DNA of 64,000 bases. Origin: Plectosphaerella cucumerina. Its lineage: Eukaryota; Ascomycota; Sordariomycetes; Glomerellales; Plectosphaerellaceae. Position numbers and translations under genes: made by a program. The stretch covers positions 4,588,001-4,652,000 of the forward strand of contig JAGPXD010000002.1 of assembly GCA_020746995.1 (NCBI GenBank), read 5' to 3'. Shown piece after piece: positions 23,722 to 35,900 of this stretch (within the stretch, counting starts at the first letter, position 1; every line of letters begins with the position of its first letter). The notes under the pieces are model-generated. The model saw nothing but the letters and a program-made list of their open reading frames with translations, did not search any database and was not told the origin of the DNA.

Positions 23722-25842
23722 ATGTTCCCAGCGGCAATGGCTGTCTGTGGCGGTGGAAGATGATGCAGCATGCGATCAAGCGGGCCCGGCGAGGAAAACA
23801 TGATAGCGAGCTAGCACTTCGGCAGCACTGGCCAGGACTTGCGAGGCGATAGACGAAATAATGAAAAGAGCATACCCACCCATCCATCTATTGCAGTCTC
23901 GGCGCCGTGGTGTTCATCGACCGACGCACATCAGCAAACGGGGCGCGTGCCACCGATGGCTGCACTTGAGCGATGAAGCACGCCTCCTCTAGCCGACGTA
24001 TAACATCGCATCAGATCCATACTGGACGATGCCGACATCACTCCTGGAGCCAGCAGCAAATGCCACATGGCTTTATGATATCCCCCAGATCCCACTGACA
24101 TCACGTTGGAAAGGCGAAAAGTCTGTCCGACCCTCACAAATCGCAACCCGGGTCCCCAACCAGAAGGAAGGGGCACAAAGTAGATCCGAGTCGCAATTGA
24201 GAGAGAAAGCCGGCCTGCAATTTTGATTCTTCTGGGGCACAACTGACGCTAAAATGTTTGACAAATCCACGGGGTTCAGGATCTTAGCAACACGGGAATG
24301 TTCATGTTGTGCCAGCCGCACGAAGAAGAAAAGAAGAAAAAGAAGACTGAAAACGCGGCTGCCGTGGATTTTTTTTGTAGTCGCGCCGACGGGCTGGGTG
24401 GAGCCGATGGGCTGGATCGGCAAATCAATTCGCCGTTTGCGCTTGGACCATGCTGGGCGGCCGTCAGCTCAGCTGGCTCCAGTCTCTTGCGGCCCCCTGA
24501 AGATCCTGCAGGGGTGAAAAGGGGCTCCTGGGTCGTCACCATCGCCCTCAACTGGTGCAATGAGAGTACTTACAACAGCGGCCCAGTACAAAGTTTATGG
24601 CAGAAAGTTGACGGTCAAGTATTGATTCAGTATCATTTGAAATCTGTATATAAAGTTGCACTATTTGAACTAATTGGATTGCTTGCATTGTTATATCTTG
24701 GCCCTGGCAGTTCGTCCTTTCAATGAAAGACAGCAGACGCATTCTACGAAAAGTCTCTGCGATATTTCCAAAAGAAGACCGGCGACAGGAGATTACCTTT
24801 GAAGCACGTTTCTCTCGAAGATGGTAGTGCTCTGCCCTGCGGCGTCTGATTGCGTCTGAAATTCCCAGAGTCTTTGCGGGCTTCACATCCGGAACGAGTA
24901 GCACCTCAACAACAAGATGACTGCTCCAAGCTACCCAACGTCTCACATCCTTCTTTTCCATCTATACACGCATATAACACTTTTCTGGCATTCTATCGCG
25001 TCCTAAGCTGTTAATTGCCCACTGCTTGCATGGGAGCAAGGCCAGCTCAATCGCCTTTCTACGGTCCACCAGCGTCGCCAGGGGTCGAGATTGCTATTGA
25101 CAGAGGGATCGATAAAAAGAGCAAGGAGATTCTCACTCCTATTATCAAGCAGGAACAAGACTTGATTAGGAGCGATAATGTCTCCAGTACCAACGAGGCC
25201 GACACGAACATTGATCAGGAGCGAGTGAAGACCGGCAAGAATCTGATCAAGGTCTTCTTCGGGACCCTCTGTCACACCTTTACTCGCGTGGTCAAAACCA
25301 AGGGCTCGAAGAGCTTACCGGCAGGAAGTGCGGCCTTCCAGATCGCCATCCGAAGCTCCCTGTCGCGAAAACATGGATGGAATGTTGTAAGCGACAGCCT
25401 GTCAGCAACTAATTTAGAATGAATGAATGTTAATGCCCTGAGACGGACCAACTGGCTCCTTAAGCCGGCTATTCCCGAGAAAAAGCGGATTTAAGATGCT
25501 GTCGACCATGTAGATGGTGTTGTTAATCACGGAAGAAGGCGCGGATTTCATTCGAGTTACGTGATGGAATCCGAGAGCAACATCAGACCCTAATCACCAA
25601 ATTCTACCCTCAAGCAGTCGCAGTCATCCCTAAACTCGTCATCAACAAAGTCGCTGGGGCTATCATGGGTTTACCGGCCAAGTAAGTGAAAGGCAATCAC
25701 AGGGAAACCCGAGAGAGATCAGTTTCAGGTCATGCCATCAATCATCGTCGATAAAAGGCCAGAGGCCTGTGCCGGGTAGGCACCTCGTAGCTACTCAAAC
25801 AAAACCAGACGCTCGCTCCTTCCCGAAACCACGCAAATTGGC
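23722..25842. other. 2.1-kb gene-poor, more AT-rich interval
   Basis: Lies between two convergent genes (thioredoxin-PITH and BTB-like). From about 24250 to 25730 the base composition is visibly richer in A+T than the rest of the window. It contains one uncertain ORF (25030-25422, listed separately) and no recognised domain. The composition could reflect older accessory DNA or mild repeat-induced mutation, which I cannot test here. Confidence 0.45.
25030..25422 (+). CDS. Uncertain small ORF (130 codons), strand ambiguous
   Basis: An ATG at 25030 opens a 130-aa frame (MGARPAQSPFYGPP..., ending LSATNLE) rich in Ile, Lys, Asn and Asp, with no signal peptide or known motif. The opposite strand over 25003-25275 is also open for 90 codons and reads plausibly (DQILAGLHSLLINVRVG), so the strand is not settled. 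It may be a lineage-specific gene, a fragment of a degraded gene or noise. No function proposed. Confidence 0.2.
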   Translation: MGARPAQSPFYGPPASPGVEIAIDRGIDKKSKEILTPIIKQEQDLIRSDNVSSTNEADTNIDQERVKTGKNLIKVFFGTLCHTFTRVVKTKGSKSLPAGSAAFQIAIRSSLSRKHGWNVVSDSLSATNLE

Positions 25843-28392
25843 TTAAAAGCCGGCGCCGAAGCGCGACAGCGCCGTGGTGATCTGAAGCTCGGACATGGGC
25901 TCTCCGAGCCAGGCCCAGCTGGTGCTCTGGACCTCTCCCATGGCGATGAAGTGCCACAGCATTTCACGCCACGGGAGGTACTCCTCCTTCATCTCGAACC
26001 ACAGGGGTACCATGATGGGCCCCATGTACTTGCCCCGGAGGATCCAGGGCACCATTGCGGCGGTGAGGCGAGCAACCAGCACGCGCATTGGCCGCTGCGC
26101 CTCCTGGTGCCCCGTCTCCTTGAAGGCGGTGCGGACGAGGTCCCGCAGCGCCTCTTCGCATTGGGAGAACTCCCAGTAGGCCAGCTGGTAGCCGGCATAG
26201 TTGCCGCTGGTCTGCTTCTCCGCGAGCTCGACGATCTTCCGCAGGTTGCGGGTGTTGTACCCCTTCTGACGCTTGCACTCGAATGCGCACGCCAGAAGGT
26301 AGCAGTGGTAGTTGAGCCACGCCGACGACATGTGGTAAAACAAGTCGTCAGCGGGCGGTTCGCAGCCGGGAGTCTCTGTGATGGCATGGTTAGTACGGCG
26401 AGCAGTGAAAAAAAGGTATGCAACTAGACTTACTGTGGTTGTACATGAAGTCGAATACCATTCCGAGCATGGTGATCGGCCAGGCGCCCATGTACATGGT
26501 GATAGGGGAGCCATCCTGTGGAAAGTCAAAGATGGGCTCGGGGAATGTGTGTCGTGGAGAACCAGGCAATACTTACGTCGTTGGGGGGAGGCATGATTCG
26601 AGCCATGTACTCGGAGTCCTTGAGAATGACCTCACGATGGTAGGATCGCTCGGAGGTGCCTGTGACGGGATGCTTCGTGAAGATGATGACATCGGTGCAG
26701 TCAGGATCGGCTTCCATGAGTCTAATGAGGTTGGTAAGCGGAGTGAAGATCGGGGTGTGACTGGGGAAAGACTTACTCTTGGGCACGCTTGAGATCCTCA
26801 ATCGCCTCCACGTAGCTTTTGAAAACGGCACAGCGCTCTTCGTAGTCAAGACCGGATGTATGAGGCCAGTCATGGTCGTCATCGGGTACAGCCGAGTAGG
26901 TAGTGGTACCGACGCGCGAGACAATGTTCTGAGAAGATGGATCGGCAACGCTGGAGGAAGACGTGATGGGCTGACGGAGCAGATCTTGGGTACGGACAGG
27001 GTTCGTGGGGGTCTTCTCTGGATCTTCGGCAATGAACTCGCGGGGAGGGATGGTCTTCTTCGACTTTTGCGAGAGATTGAGACGAGGAGGACGAGTGTGA
27101 GGAGGGCCTGTGAACTGATGACCAGTGGGGACGGCTTGTTTCTCTTTTCCCTTGCCTTTGAGGTCGGGGTCGATGTTGAGTGGCGAAGAAGCTTCAGAAG
27201 ACTTGGGGATATCCGCGTTCTTGGTGGATAGATCTTCCCTGTTGGTAGTGTCGCTGATGGCAAGGCTTTCGTGGGTGCTGCCGTGACTCTGATGAGCAGT
27301 GTCCTCCAGTTGAGCTGTCTTGGAAGCCTTCATGGTGTCGGGGGAGACAGGCTTGTACTCGGTCTTGTCGGCAGCGAGAGGGTCTTGGCTAGGAGCGGAA
27401 GAGGCGATCGACTTGCAGGGGCTCGCGGGAGGCGTGTTGCCGAGGTCGTGAGTGCTCTTAGTGGGAGAAGACTCAATGGACGCTTGGATAGATTGGATGG
27501 GTCCATCTAGCTGGTTCATCTCAAGCGGGCTGTCCTCAGTACTGTTGTTGTCTGAGATGTGAAGCTGCTGATCTGTTTGGATTCCGGAAGCCGGGAGCAG
27601 GGAAGTGGTAGCAGTGTTGTCATTGAGCTGATCGCTGCTGTTCGGGGCAAGCTTGGTGGGAGTGTCTGGCTCCTCGCTCATCTTGGCTGTGGCAGAGCAA
27701 GATTGTGGGTTCTGATTGCCGGAATGGTTCTCTGATCCAGTGATGAGCGAGTCGTTGGTGTCATCAATGCTGGAGAAGATGGTGATGACAGGGTTGAAGG
27801 AGAGAGTGGGCATTTTGAGCGGATCTCCGGTCTTTTCTGCGATGGCATCCATCTTGTTGACCACTTCTTCGTCTTTACTGGCAGAAGGGGATGAATCGTC
27901 AAGCTTGAAAGAAAAGTCAGAAAGTCGAATGCGTGTTGTGGTGAAGAAGGAGAGAGGAGAGTAGCGGAACAATGAGTTGTTGTTGTGGGCTGTGGGAGGA
28001 AGGAGGGCGAGGGTTGTGGGTAAAATGGGAGAATGGAAGGAATGGGTTGAATGAGTGAATGGGTTGTAAAAGAAGATTCCGGATGCAAGTGTCAGGAGTT
28101 TGCGTACCAGGTGCGCAGGGTTGATTGACCAAGAGAACTTGACCCCCGCCTCCAGCTGTGCCCCTGTGACCTCGATGCCTGGTGAAGGAGGCCATTCGCC
28201 GAGACCCGCGTGTTGACTGATGGCATCATCCTCGACGGCCACAGGGGTTGCGAGGGTTCGTTCCTGTGTTCTGGTTGCAGCGCGCCTCTCTGGGAGCGCT
28301 GCGATCTGTGCCCATGATTTGGCTTGCATGATGCCAGTGGGCTCTGGTGTGTTGGCCGAGTTCGCGGGGTCCGGCTTGAAGAACGGTATCAA
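25843..28392 (-). CDS. BTB/POZ-like domain protein with long disordered N-terminus
   Basis: The 3' part is well defined on the minus strand: exons ending at 26777, then 26721-26577, 26515-26434 and 26375-25843, with three introns of about 55-60 bp in consistent phase. The long first ORF begins at 28392 (MIPFFKPDP). It may contain a 204-bp in-frame intron (28107-27904, donor GTACGC, branch CTGAC), giving 723 aa spliced or 791 aa unspliced. A later start at 27855 is also possible. The N-terminal ~450 residues are Ser/Thr/Pro/Asp-rich and disordered. Next comes TDVIIFTKHPVTG...YHREVILKDSEYMARIM and PITMLGMVFDFMYN, which resembles a BTB core. The C-terminal ~180 residues are helical. Fungal BTB-like proteins of this type are uncharacterised; adaptor function is only inferred. 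Confidence 0.6.
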
Positions 28393-29660
28393 AGAGAAGA
28401 TCGAAGTTGTTTGCTAGCGATCACTCTTGCGAAAGAGAAGGTTTGATCTTCTCGCTTAAATCTGTAACTCACGGCTCGGTCTGATTCCAGCAGACCGAGA
28501 CGGAGGGCAACTACGAAAAGGCAGCCCACTGCAGGGCCGCCAGAGCTATTGCTCCTGAGGCGACAAGGCGAAAGGGCCCGATTGAGGGTGAACGCACGGC
28601 CCTGAAAGTGCGACTGCCTTCCCATTTCATCACAGGCGAGGCTATCTGCTGGGTCGGTGATGAGTCGACACAGAGAGCCACGCGACTGAGCATGTTGGTG
28701 ACAACAAACTGTCTGGAGAGCAGCAGAAGGGAGGGCATGCAGTCTCAGCTGGACCCGGTGTCTAGAGAGGATGAGGTTGGAGGATGAATGAACCAAGAGC
28801 TGCCGGGAAGTTGCATGCTTTTATGGGTGCCAGATAGAGAAGAAGCAATTGCTTGCGCATTTGCTGTCCAGTTTGATGGCATCAACCTGCCCTCCGTTTT
28901 TGCTGCTTGCTCCTGAAGATTACTCGGCAATCAAGATCTGCAATCAAACGTGCCAACGGGTTGACAAGCATCAAAACATGGGTCAGATCAGATCCCCATT
29001 TCAATCATTGACATCAGACGGCCTGTGGAATTGGCAGCAAGGACGTCAGATAACGCTTGAAGTGCTCTGCGAAATCTCTCCAAAGGAGCACAAGTGTGCC
29101 CATCCGCCCCATCAATAAGACGGACTTTGAGGCCAGCATTGAGCGTGTGTGATTGCTACATCAGTATTGACAGGTCAGGTCGGGTCTTTTAGAGAGACCA
29201 TTGCATTTAAAGGTGTGTGACGTCTGCCTCACTGCATACTAGTAAGGCACCCAGGGGGAAAGAATGCAGCCTGACAGGGGTGACGCTCAGACCACATGAT
29301 CGACGCGTCCACTAAGCCACTTTGGGCCTAGTGAGCGGCTCCGCCTTTTAGCGCCCGTCACTTACCCTCCAGGCTGGAACTCACTTGCACCGCTTCGCAA
29401 CCTTCACAATTCTACTTCCATCGCCGTGGAAGCATCAGCCGCCCCAGCGCTGCTCCAGACCCTCGATTCTTCTCCTACCTTGATCAGGTAGTCTACCTGC
29501 TTTAAGTGTGAGTTCATCTACCCAAGCCTTTTTTCTGGTCCATCGATTTCTTCGCCCTCCTCTGCTCATGACCTTAGCGTCAAACAAAACTCCGACTCCA
29601 TCAACCACGCTAACCAAATACATGCTAGCGTTTCATCGGGTCTTTCCATCCGCCGCCAAC
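28393..29660. other. Divergent intergenic region between the BTB-like and first 2EXR genes
   Basis: 1.27 kb. Open frames are short and unconvincing. A stop-free frame runs through the 2EXR leader (29508-29660), so the true start of that gene could be further upstream. Nothing else noted. Confidence 0.45.
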
Positions 29661-30871
29661 ATGGAGGTAACTTCGGACGAACAGACTGCTGCTCTTGTTG
29701 TCAACACGGCCAAGATGCTTACCGATGCTGCCGCCGACCTGAAGGATGTAATTCAGAGCCACACCACGGAGCTGAAGAAGCTCATTCGCCAAAAGAAGGC
29801 AGCTGCCAGGAATGCGAACCGTAAGCCCACCCGATCCACATCCTCTTCCCTCTCAGCTCCGGGGCTTCGCTTTCTGTACAGCACTGATATCAAGCAGGTA
29901 CTCGCCAGTTGCTCGAGGAGCGTCCAGACAGACACAATCACGCGCTTGCCATACTTCTAGGCATGGACTTCGCCAGCCGCAGGAAGCTCTCGACGGCCAA
30001 GTTCGAGCTCTTCCCCAAGCTTCCCGCCGAGCTTCGAATGGCGATCTGGAAGGCTGCGCTTCCTTCCGGCAGGCTCTTCGAGCCTTACTTTGACGCCAAT
30101 CCTCACGCTGCATACGGCGGTGCGCAGAGCAACAACAACGTCACCTTCACCATCGGAGGAGCTGTGGGCTCCAACGCCGCAAACACGCTCCCCCCCCTTG
30201 TCAACCTCCAGGGTGGCATCATTGGTGCCCAGGGCGCCCAGCACATCGTTCCCAGGGCACGTGCTGACCCTCCTGCCGTCCGATTCATGACTACTTTCGC
30301 GCCTCCCAAGCTCCGCATGGCCTGCCGCGAGGCTTACCGCGCCGCCGCCGAGGTTGGAAGCTTCGAGTTCGGCATCTGGCAGTCCCCTCGCCGCGGCCAC
30401 TGGTTCAACCACGCCTCGGACATCGTCAAGATCTCTACTGTTCTTCTCTCCAACCCGAGCTTCTCGACCATGGACATCTCCAGGATCCAGCGCCTCGCCT
30501 TCGGACAGGCCCAGTTCAAGGCGGAGCAGAACGTCGTCGCGGTTCTCGATCTCGTCATGGCCACCATGCCCAACTGCCGCGAGGTCATCCTCTTCTACGA
30601 ACAGGACAACCATAGCGTCTACCCCGCTGGCGCCATCAAGCCGCACATGCACCCCCTCGAAGATGGCGACATCATTGGCTACCACGCCTTCCCTGCCGCC
30701 CGCAACGTCGGCAATGACACCATCACCTGGGGCGTGCTTCATCGCCTCGTCATGACCATCTGGGCGGAGCACACGGCCAGTCAAGGCTATGACCCCTCCA
30801 GGGTCCCCAGCTTCCAGGGCATGGATCTCATTCGCGTTGCCAGGAAGTTCCACTTTGAGGAGGAGTACTAA
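29661..30871 (+). CDS. 2EXR-domain protein, first of a tandem pair
   Basis: Two exons, 29661-29820 and 29898-30871, with a 77-bp intron (GTAAGC...GCAG), give 377 aa. Residues 1-60 form a likely helix/coiled coil (AADLKDVIQSHTTELKKLIRQKKAAARNAN). The 2EXR signature follows at about residues 80-105: FELFPKLPAELRMAIWKAALP. Further conserved-type elements are the PPKLRMACREAYRAA block, HWFNHASDIVKIS and a C-terminal MDLIRVARKF. 2EXR proteins are a large, fungus-specific family with no known biochemical role. An in-frame upstream ATG at 29622 would add 13 residues. The downstream neighbour is a divergent paralogue in the same orientation. Confidence 0.85.
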
Positions 30872-31469
30872 GCATCATTTGTTTTCGAGGTCAGCGCTGG
30901 AGTTCAGGAAGGAAGCAGCATTGACCGTTGGGGAGGAAGGCACCATGAGTTGCTGTTTGCCAGGGTTGTTTACATGGTTACAACAAAAAGGTAGTAAACA
31001 ATAGGTAGATGTCGCCAATGATGAAATATTGGCATCCAAAGGCCTCTTTGATGTGATGATCGCCCTGAACCGCTGGCCGACTTACCTGCTACGGGAGCTC
31101 TACTTCAGGTACAAATCATGCATTCCAGTTCAGCTGACAGCAGCAGGTACTCGGTGGAATTGCCACCTTCCGCGGGCCGTCCATATTGATTCACTTCCGC
31201 GGTCATTTGTGGGTTACGGTCCTTCCACACCGCGCGGTTGCCTATCAGGTCACGTCCTTCAGGCAGGAATGGGGAAAAAAGGCAGCAACGGCAGGCACCT
31301 GACAGATAAGAGTTCACTACACGGATTCATCGATCCCCGGTCCTTCGTCTCCTGCAAGCTCTTCTTTTCAGCGTACCACAACTTTTCATCCTACCGGATC
31401 TCCGCTACCTAAACTCAAGACCTGTCATCTCAGCACATCGCAAAGCAGGCCAAGCGGCCTTTCGACGAT
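30872..31469. other. Spacer between the two 2EXR genes
   Basis: 598 bp. Probably the terminator of the first gene and promoter of the second. No repeats that would show a recent duplication junction were seen. Confidence 0.5.
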
Positions 31470-32562
31470 ATGCCTAGGCCCAAGAAGCGCAAGATGGGCG
31501 CGGCGGAGTACCTCATTCGGCTCGCCAAAGCTCGTCGTCGACTGCGTGCCCAGCGCGCAATCATCGCCGCGCAGGCCAACAAGCTCGAGAAGCAGCAAGA
31601 AATCTGCTCTGCGGCTCTCGACAAGAGCAACCAGTGTCTTCAGATACTGCTTGAGCAGCAGCAAACCCTTCACTTGGCACTGTTGAGCGCTCTCGAGAAG
31701 AACAACCAGCATGCACAAGAGGTGTCAGATCCCATGAAGTCAGCCATCGACACCATCAAGCACAGTGAGAAGGGCACTTTCCCCAGAGCATGCCGCGTCT
31801 ACTTCCGTACTAACCAATTGTACAGATCCGGTCAAGATCATTTCAGGTCGCTGCAACGGATTCAACAAGCTTCCATTTGAGTTGAGAAGAATGACTTGGG
31901 AGATGGCACTTCCTGACCGCCGAGTTTTTGAACCTCGCCTGAAGGAGTGCCCAGACCCATGGCCATTTACCGCCGTCTTCCTGCAGCAAACGTACCCGCC
32001 TCCTGTCATACGTGGTGTTTGCAAAGAAGCGTGGAAAGTCACCGAAACCCATGGAAATTTTTGCTTTGGTCTTCTGGGCTCAGGTCACTCCGGCTGCTGG
32101 TTCAATCCATCGAAAGACTTGGTGTACATCAGCGACTCCACGTGGGAAGAAGTATGCGATATTACTGAGTTCCGATCGAGTTATCTCCTCGCCATAGAGC
32201 TCAGCGACGCTCAACATTTGGCCTGGGCCTCTTGGTACCTTCACAATCACCCTGATGCTATTCAAGACGTTATCAGAGAGGCGCCATGGTGTGAGACCAT
32301 CACGGCGGTTGTTGAGGCTCCCACAATGGAAGAAGACTCCAACATCAAGGCAGTGTACCAACTGCACGACAGGGATACTATGACGTGGTGTCTAGCCCAA
32401 GGATCTCAGCACGGTTCAATATTAAGTTGGTCGTCCGAGAGGGAGTACATTTTGTCGAGTTGGATGGCCGTCACCAGCTTTGGAGACAGAATCCCGAAGT
32501 TGGAGGGTCTAGAGCTGGTGCGGACGAAGCAACATCCTAGAATGGACCACTTGGACTGGTGA
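31470..32562 (+). CDS. 2EXR-domain protein, second of a tandem pair
   Basis: Two exons, 31470-31764 and 31826-32562, with a 61-bp intron (branch ACTAAC, acceptor ACAG), give 343 aa. It starts MPRPKKRKM, a possible nuclear signal, followed by a long helix with heptad-like spacing (LRAQRAIIAAQANKLEKQQ...CLQILLEQQQTL). The 2EXR-like segment reads FNKLPFELRRMTWEMALPDRRVFEP at about residues 108-132, then PPPVIRGVCKEAWKV and CWFNPSKDLVYIS. It shares the layout of the upstream gene (coiled coil, 2EXR, PPxxR-CREA block, WFNxxxDxV) but little identity, so the duplication is old or the two were recruited separately. Function unknown. Confidence 0.82.
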
Positions 32563-32905
32563 GGGAAAGAGGCGCGCAAGGAACTCATGGTGCTGAAATA
32601 GCTGTTGAGAGGATCGTGCAAGTCATGACCATCACCCATCCATGTCGAGCTCGGGCCCTCCTGCATATGAAGCTGACAAGGAGGCTGGGCGTGGATGGCC
32701 AGGGATCCCGGCGATGGGCTGCACCTACGAAGTTTCCAGCCGATCTGAAAAATCGTCGATTGAACGACCATAAGTATATACTGCGTGCTTCTTTCCTCCT
32801 CATTGTGTTTCCTAAGCTGTCTCGACCATCATAAAGGCGACTCGGTGAGACAAACCAGCCACGCCCACGATCCAGTTGCGACGAACCCCACTTTTCCGGC
32901 CGGCC
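32563..32905. other. Spacer between 2EXR gene and CorA-like gene
   Basis: 343 bp, likely holding a terminator and the next promoter. Nothing noted. Confidence 0.5.
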
Positions 32906-35900
32906 ATGTCCAGATACGTCGGCGACCAAAACATGTCCGACGACGACGATTTCAACCACGACCACGGCGAAAGAATAAGGCCACTGTCACCCACGAGACA
33001 GCCCTCTCGTACCAGATACGGCAAAGAGGCACCTGCCGCTCTGTACTTTGCTTCCAAACCAGTCAGATCTACCGGACAACAGCAGACTCAGCCTCTCGAC
33101 GACGACGAATTTGACATTGACATCAACCCTCGCCGTCGCTCATCGCGTGAGCGCAGGCACGGCTACGATGAGTACGCCAGGAATTCGAGGGTCTTCAATG
33201 CAGGTAGACCCGTCCATTTGAGACCGACTCTTGAAGAGGATGAGGACCATGACGACTTCGCTTCCAAGGTGGCCACTTTCACGCTGCCAGGTCTCTCGTT
33301 GACTCAGCTCAGCGACGTGTCTGGGTCCATCGAAGAGGAAAGAGAGGCTGCTTCGAAGCCCTCGAGGGCTGTCAACGTGTATCAGTCGCAGTACACGGGT
33401 GATGGGGTCATGGAGGGGCTGCATTCGGTCAATCTCACTGTTCGCCACGACACTCAAGGGCCGCAGGAGAAGTCGCCGTGTCTCTTCCGATGGCTGTAGG
33501 TTGTTTCTTCCCGCCTTTAATGCCAGAAAACTAACCTGAGGAGCCATGTTCAACAAGACGTCATGAATCTGGATAGTCTGACCGTAAGTAGATTTCCCTC
33601 ATTCATGACCAGGCACTGACAGGCCCAGGACCAAATCCTCCAGCTGCCGGGTCTCCCGCCCACAGACCACGCCGCTATTCTCAAGCTCGTCTACGAAGTC
33701 AAGAAGAACTATTCGAAGCCTGTGTGGACATCAAAGCACACGACCGTTCGCCACATGGCCCCTGCCTTCCGCCAGGTGCCGCTGCGAACCACTCGCCGAT
33801 ACTCGGCGAATCAGGACCAGAACCAGGATGCCCAGAGCCATGCCACATGGATCAGCATTCCCTACCTAGCCCTGGCGAGATACAGCGGCCTAGAGGCATC
33901 GGCAGACCCTGCATCGTATCCGACCGAGACGCTGCTGCAGTCGTCCTACGCCCGTGTGGCTCGAAAGCGGGATATGGCCCAGGTCGTGCGCCAGGTCAGC
34001 ATTGGCGACGATGCATCGTGCTTCCATATTCCTCAGCTTTGGTCTATCGTAGTCGGGGACTCTCTTCTCGTGACCTGTGGCGTCATGTCGCAGGCAGAGC
34101 TTCGTGGGGACGTGCCTGAGCCGGTCAAGGGTATGCCCACCCACAAGTCGGTAACGATCGTCTCAGAACCGCCAAAGGAATCTAGCGATGGCGCCAGGTT
34201 CATGGTCTACTATGAAGGCTCTCTGGCATGGACAATCCCTGCCAAGGAATGCCCCACTTACTTTTCCTTCATCTGTCGGTTCAAGGAGTTCTGGCCTCGC
34301 TTGGTCCGTTTCTACTACAACGGCCACAGGCTGCTTGACAGCCGGCTGTGGGAAAGAGTACAGCATGAGACCCGATTCTCGAAGAAGGATGTCGCATTCA
34401 CCATGCAGATTAGGTGAGTCGAGGTCTGGGTTCATGTTGAAAGCTTTGGACTGACAGTCAGTAGCCCCCCATCGAAGCTATCCGCCACCAGCCGACTCAA
34501 GGAAGGCTTTCCAAGTGTCCGCCACGTTCCTCCGAGATCCCCACGCCCTGAAGGTTCTGCTTCCGGAAAATCTACCGATGCTTCTACCAAGAAGCCCGAG
34601 CAGCAAGAGTTCCCCTTTCGCCCCCGCGAGGACAAGGTGTTCCACGTGTTCGCTTGGGTGGGTGGTGAGAGCCAGACGACCAGACACTCGCATGAAGAGA
34701 TTGGTAGCTACATGAACGAGATCAACGACTTCTTCATGAGCAGCGCCAACAGTCCCTGGGACAGACTGTACTCCAAGGCCGACTCGTGCCTGCACTCGGC
34801 GGTGTACTCATACCTCGTCCATCAGCAGCAGGAACTGGACCGAGAGACGGAAGATCGCGAGGAGCTGGAGGAGATACATGCTGAGCGGGTCCGGCTATAC
34901 ACTGCGGCGGAGATTCTGCACGACTTTTTCCTCCCGCCGAAGTTCGAGGGCGCCGTCAGCAGCAAATTTTGGGGCGCCATCATGAAGCTGGTCTCGGTAA
35001 GCCCGAAGTGTCCCCCGATAGAAGACGACTCGTGCTAATGTTGTATAGAACTACCAGCCTGATGAATATCGTCGCGGCGGCAGAGGAGAGCAGCGCAGTC
35101 GGCTACATCCGTCCTTGTCGTCGATCCTCTGGACGTTCAAGCAATACATCCCGGCCATTACCGCTCTCAACGAGCTTCTGAGCTCTTCCACGGATCAAGA
35201 CCAGGCGAGCCTGCAGATTCCTGACGACCTGATTCAAACCTGGATCCTGATCGTCATGTCTCTTGCAGGAGAGACCTGCAGCAGTCATGGCAACTGGTCT
35301 GCCAAGCTCGACGATGCCATGGAGAAGCTTCGGTCCGGCATTGGACGGCTTGTGGCCTCCCTCGTGAGCCCCAGTCTGAACGAAAGCGCTGTGGTGCTGC
35401 CGTTGGACCTCGTGGTTCTCATGCTGCCCCGTCTTCTTTCCGATGCGAACGGCCAGTATCCCGGCTACAGCCAGATCTACTCGAGCTACCTTCAGGAACT
35501 AGTAGGGCGCTTGTCTTGGGCTCACATTGAGGGTATTTGCTTACAGGACTTTAGGAAGCCGAGATCATGGGCATGAAGTCAGACATTTCCTACCAGAACC
35601 GCATCAACCTTGCCCAGCAAGAGATTGCCGTGGTGCAGAAAACGGTCGAGGCGCAAAAGGGGGTCATTAGGTGGGTCATCTCGGCGCAGAACAAGATATC
35701 TCGAGCAGCCGGCGGCCAGGGGAGGTCTACAGGCCAAAGAGTCAACTTGGCTGGAACCCAGCCCTACGAAAGGGGAGTCGAGCGCACTCGCCTTATGGTA
35801 GACGATGCACTCGACCATGATCCGGTGATGGATTTTGAGGACGTGCCGAGACTGTCGCCGACGGACCCCCGCGGCTTACGCAGCCTCCTGCTTCGCGAAT

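Noticed and set aside
24250..25730. Repeat-induced point mutation or transposon relic
   Set aside because: The patch is somewhat AT-richer, but no repeated copy, terminal repeat or transposase-like frame was found in the window.
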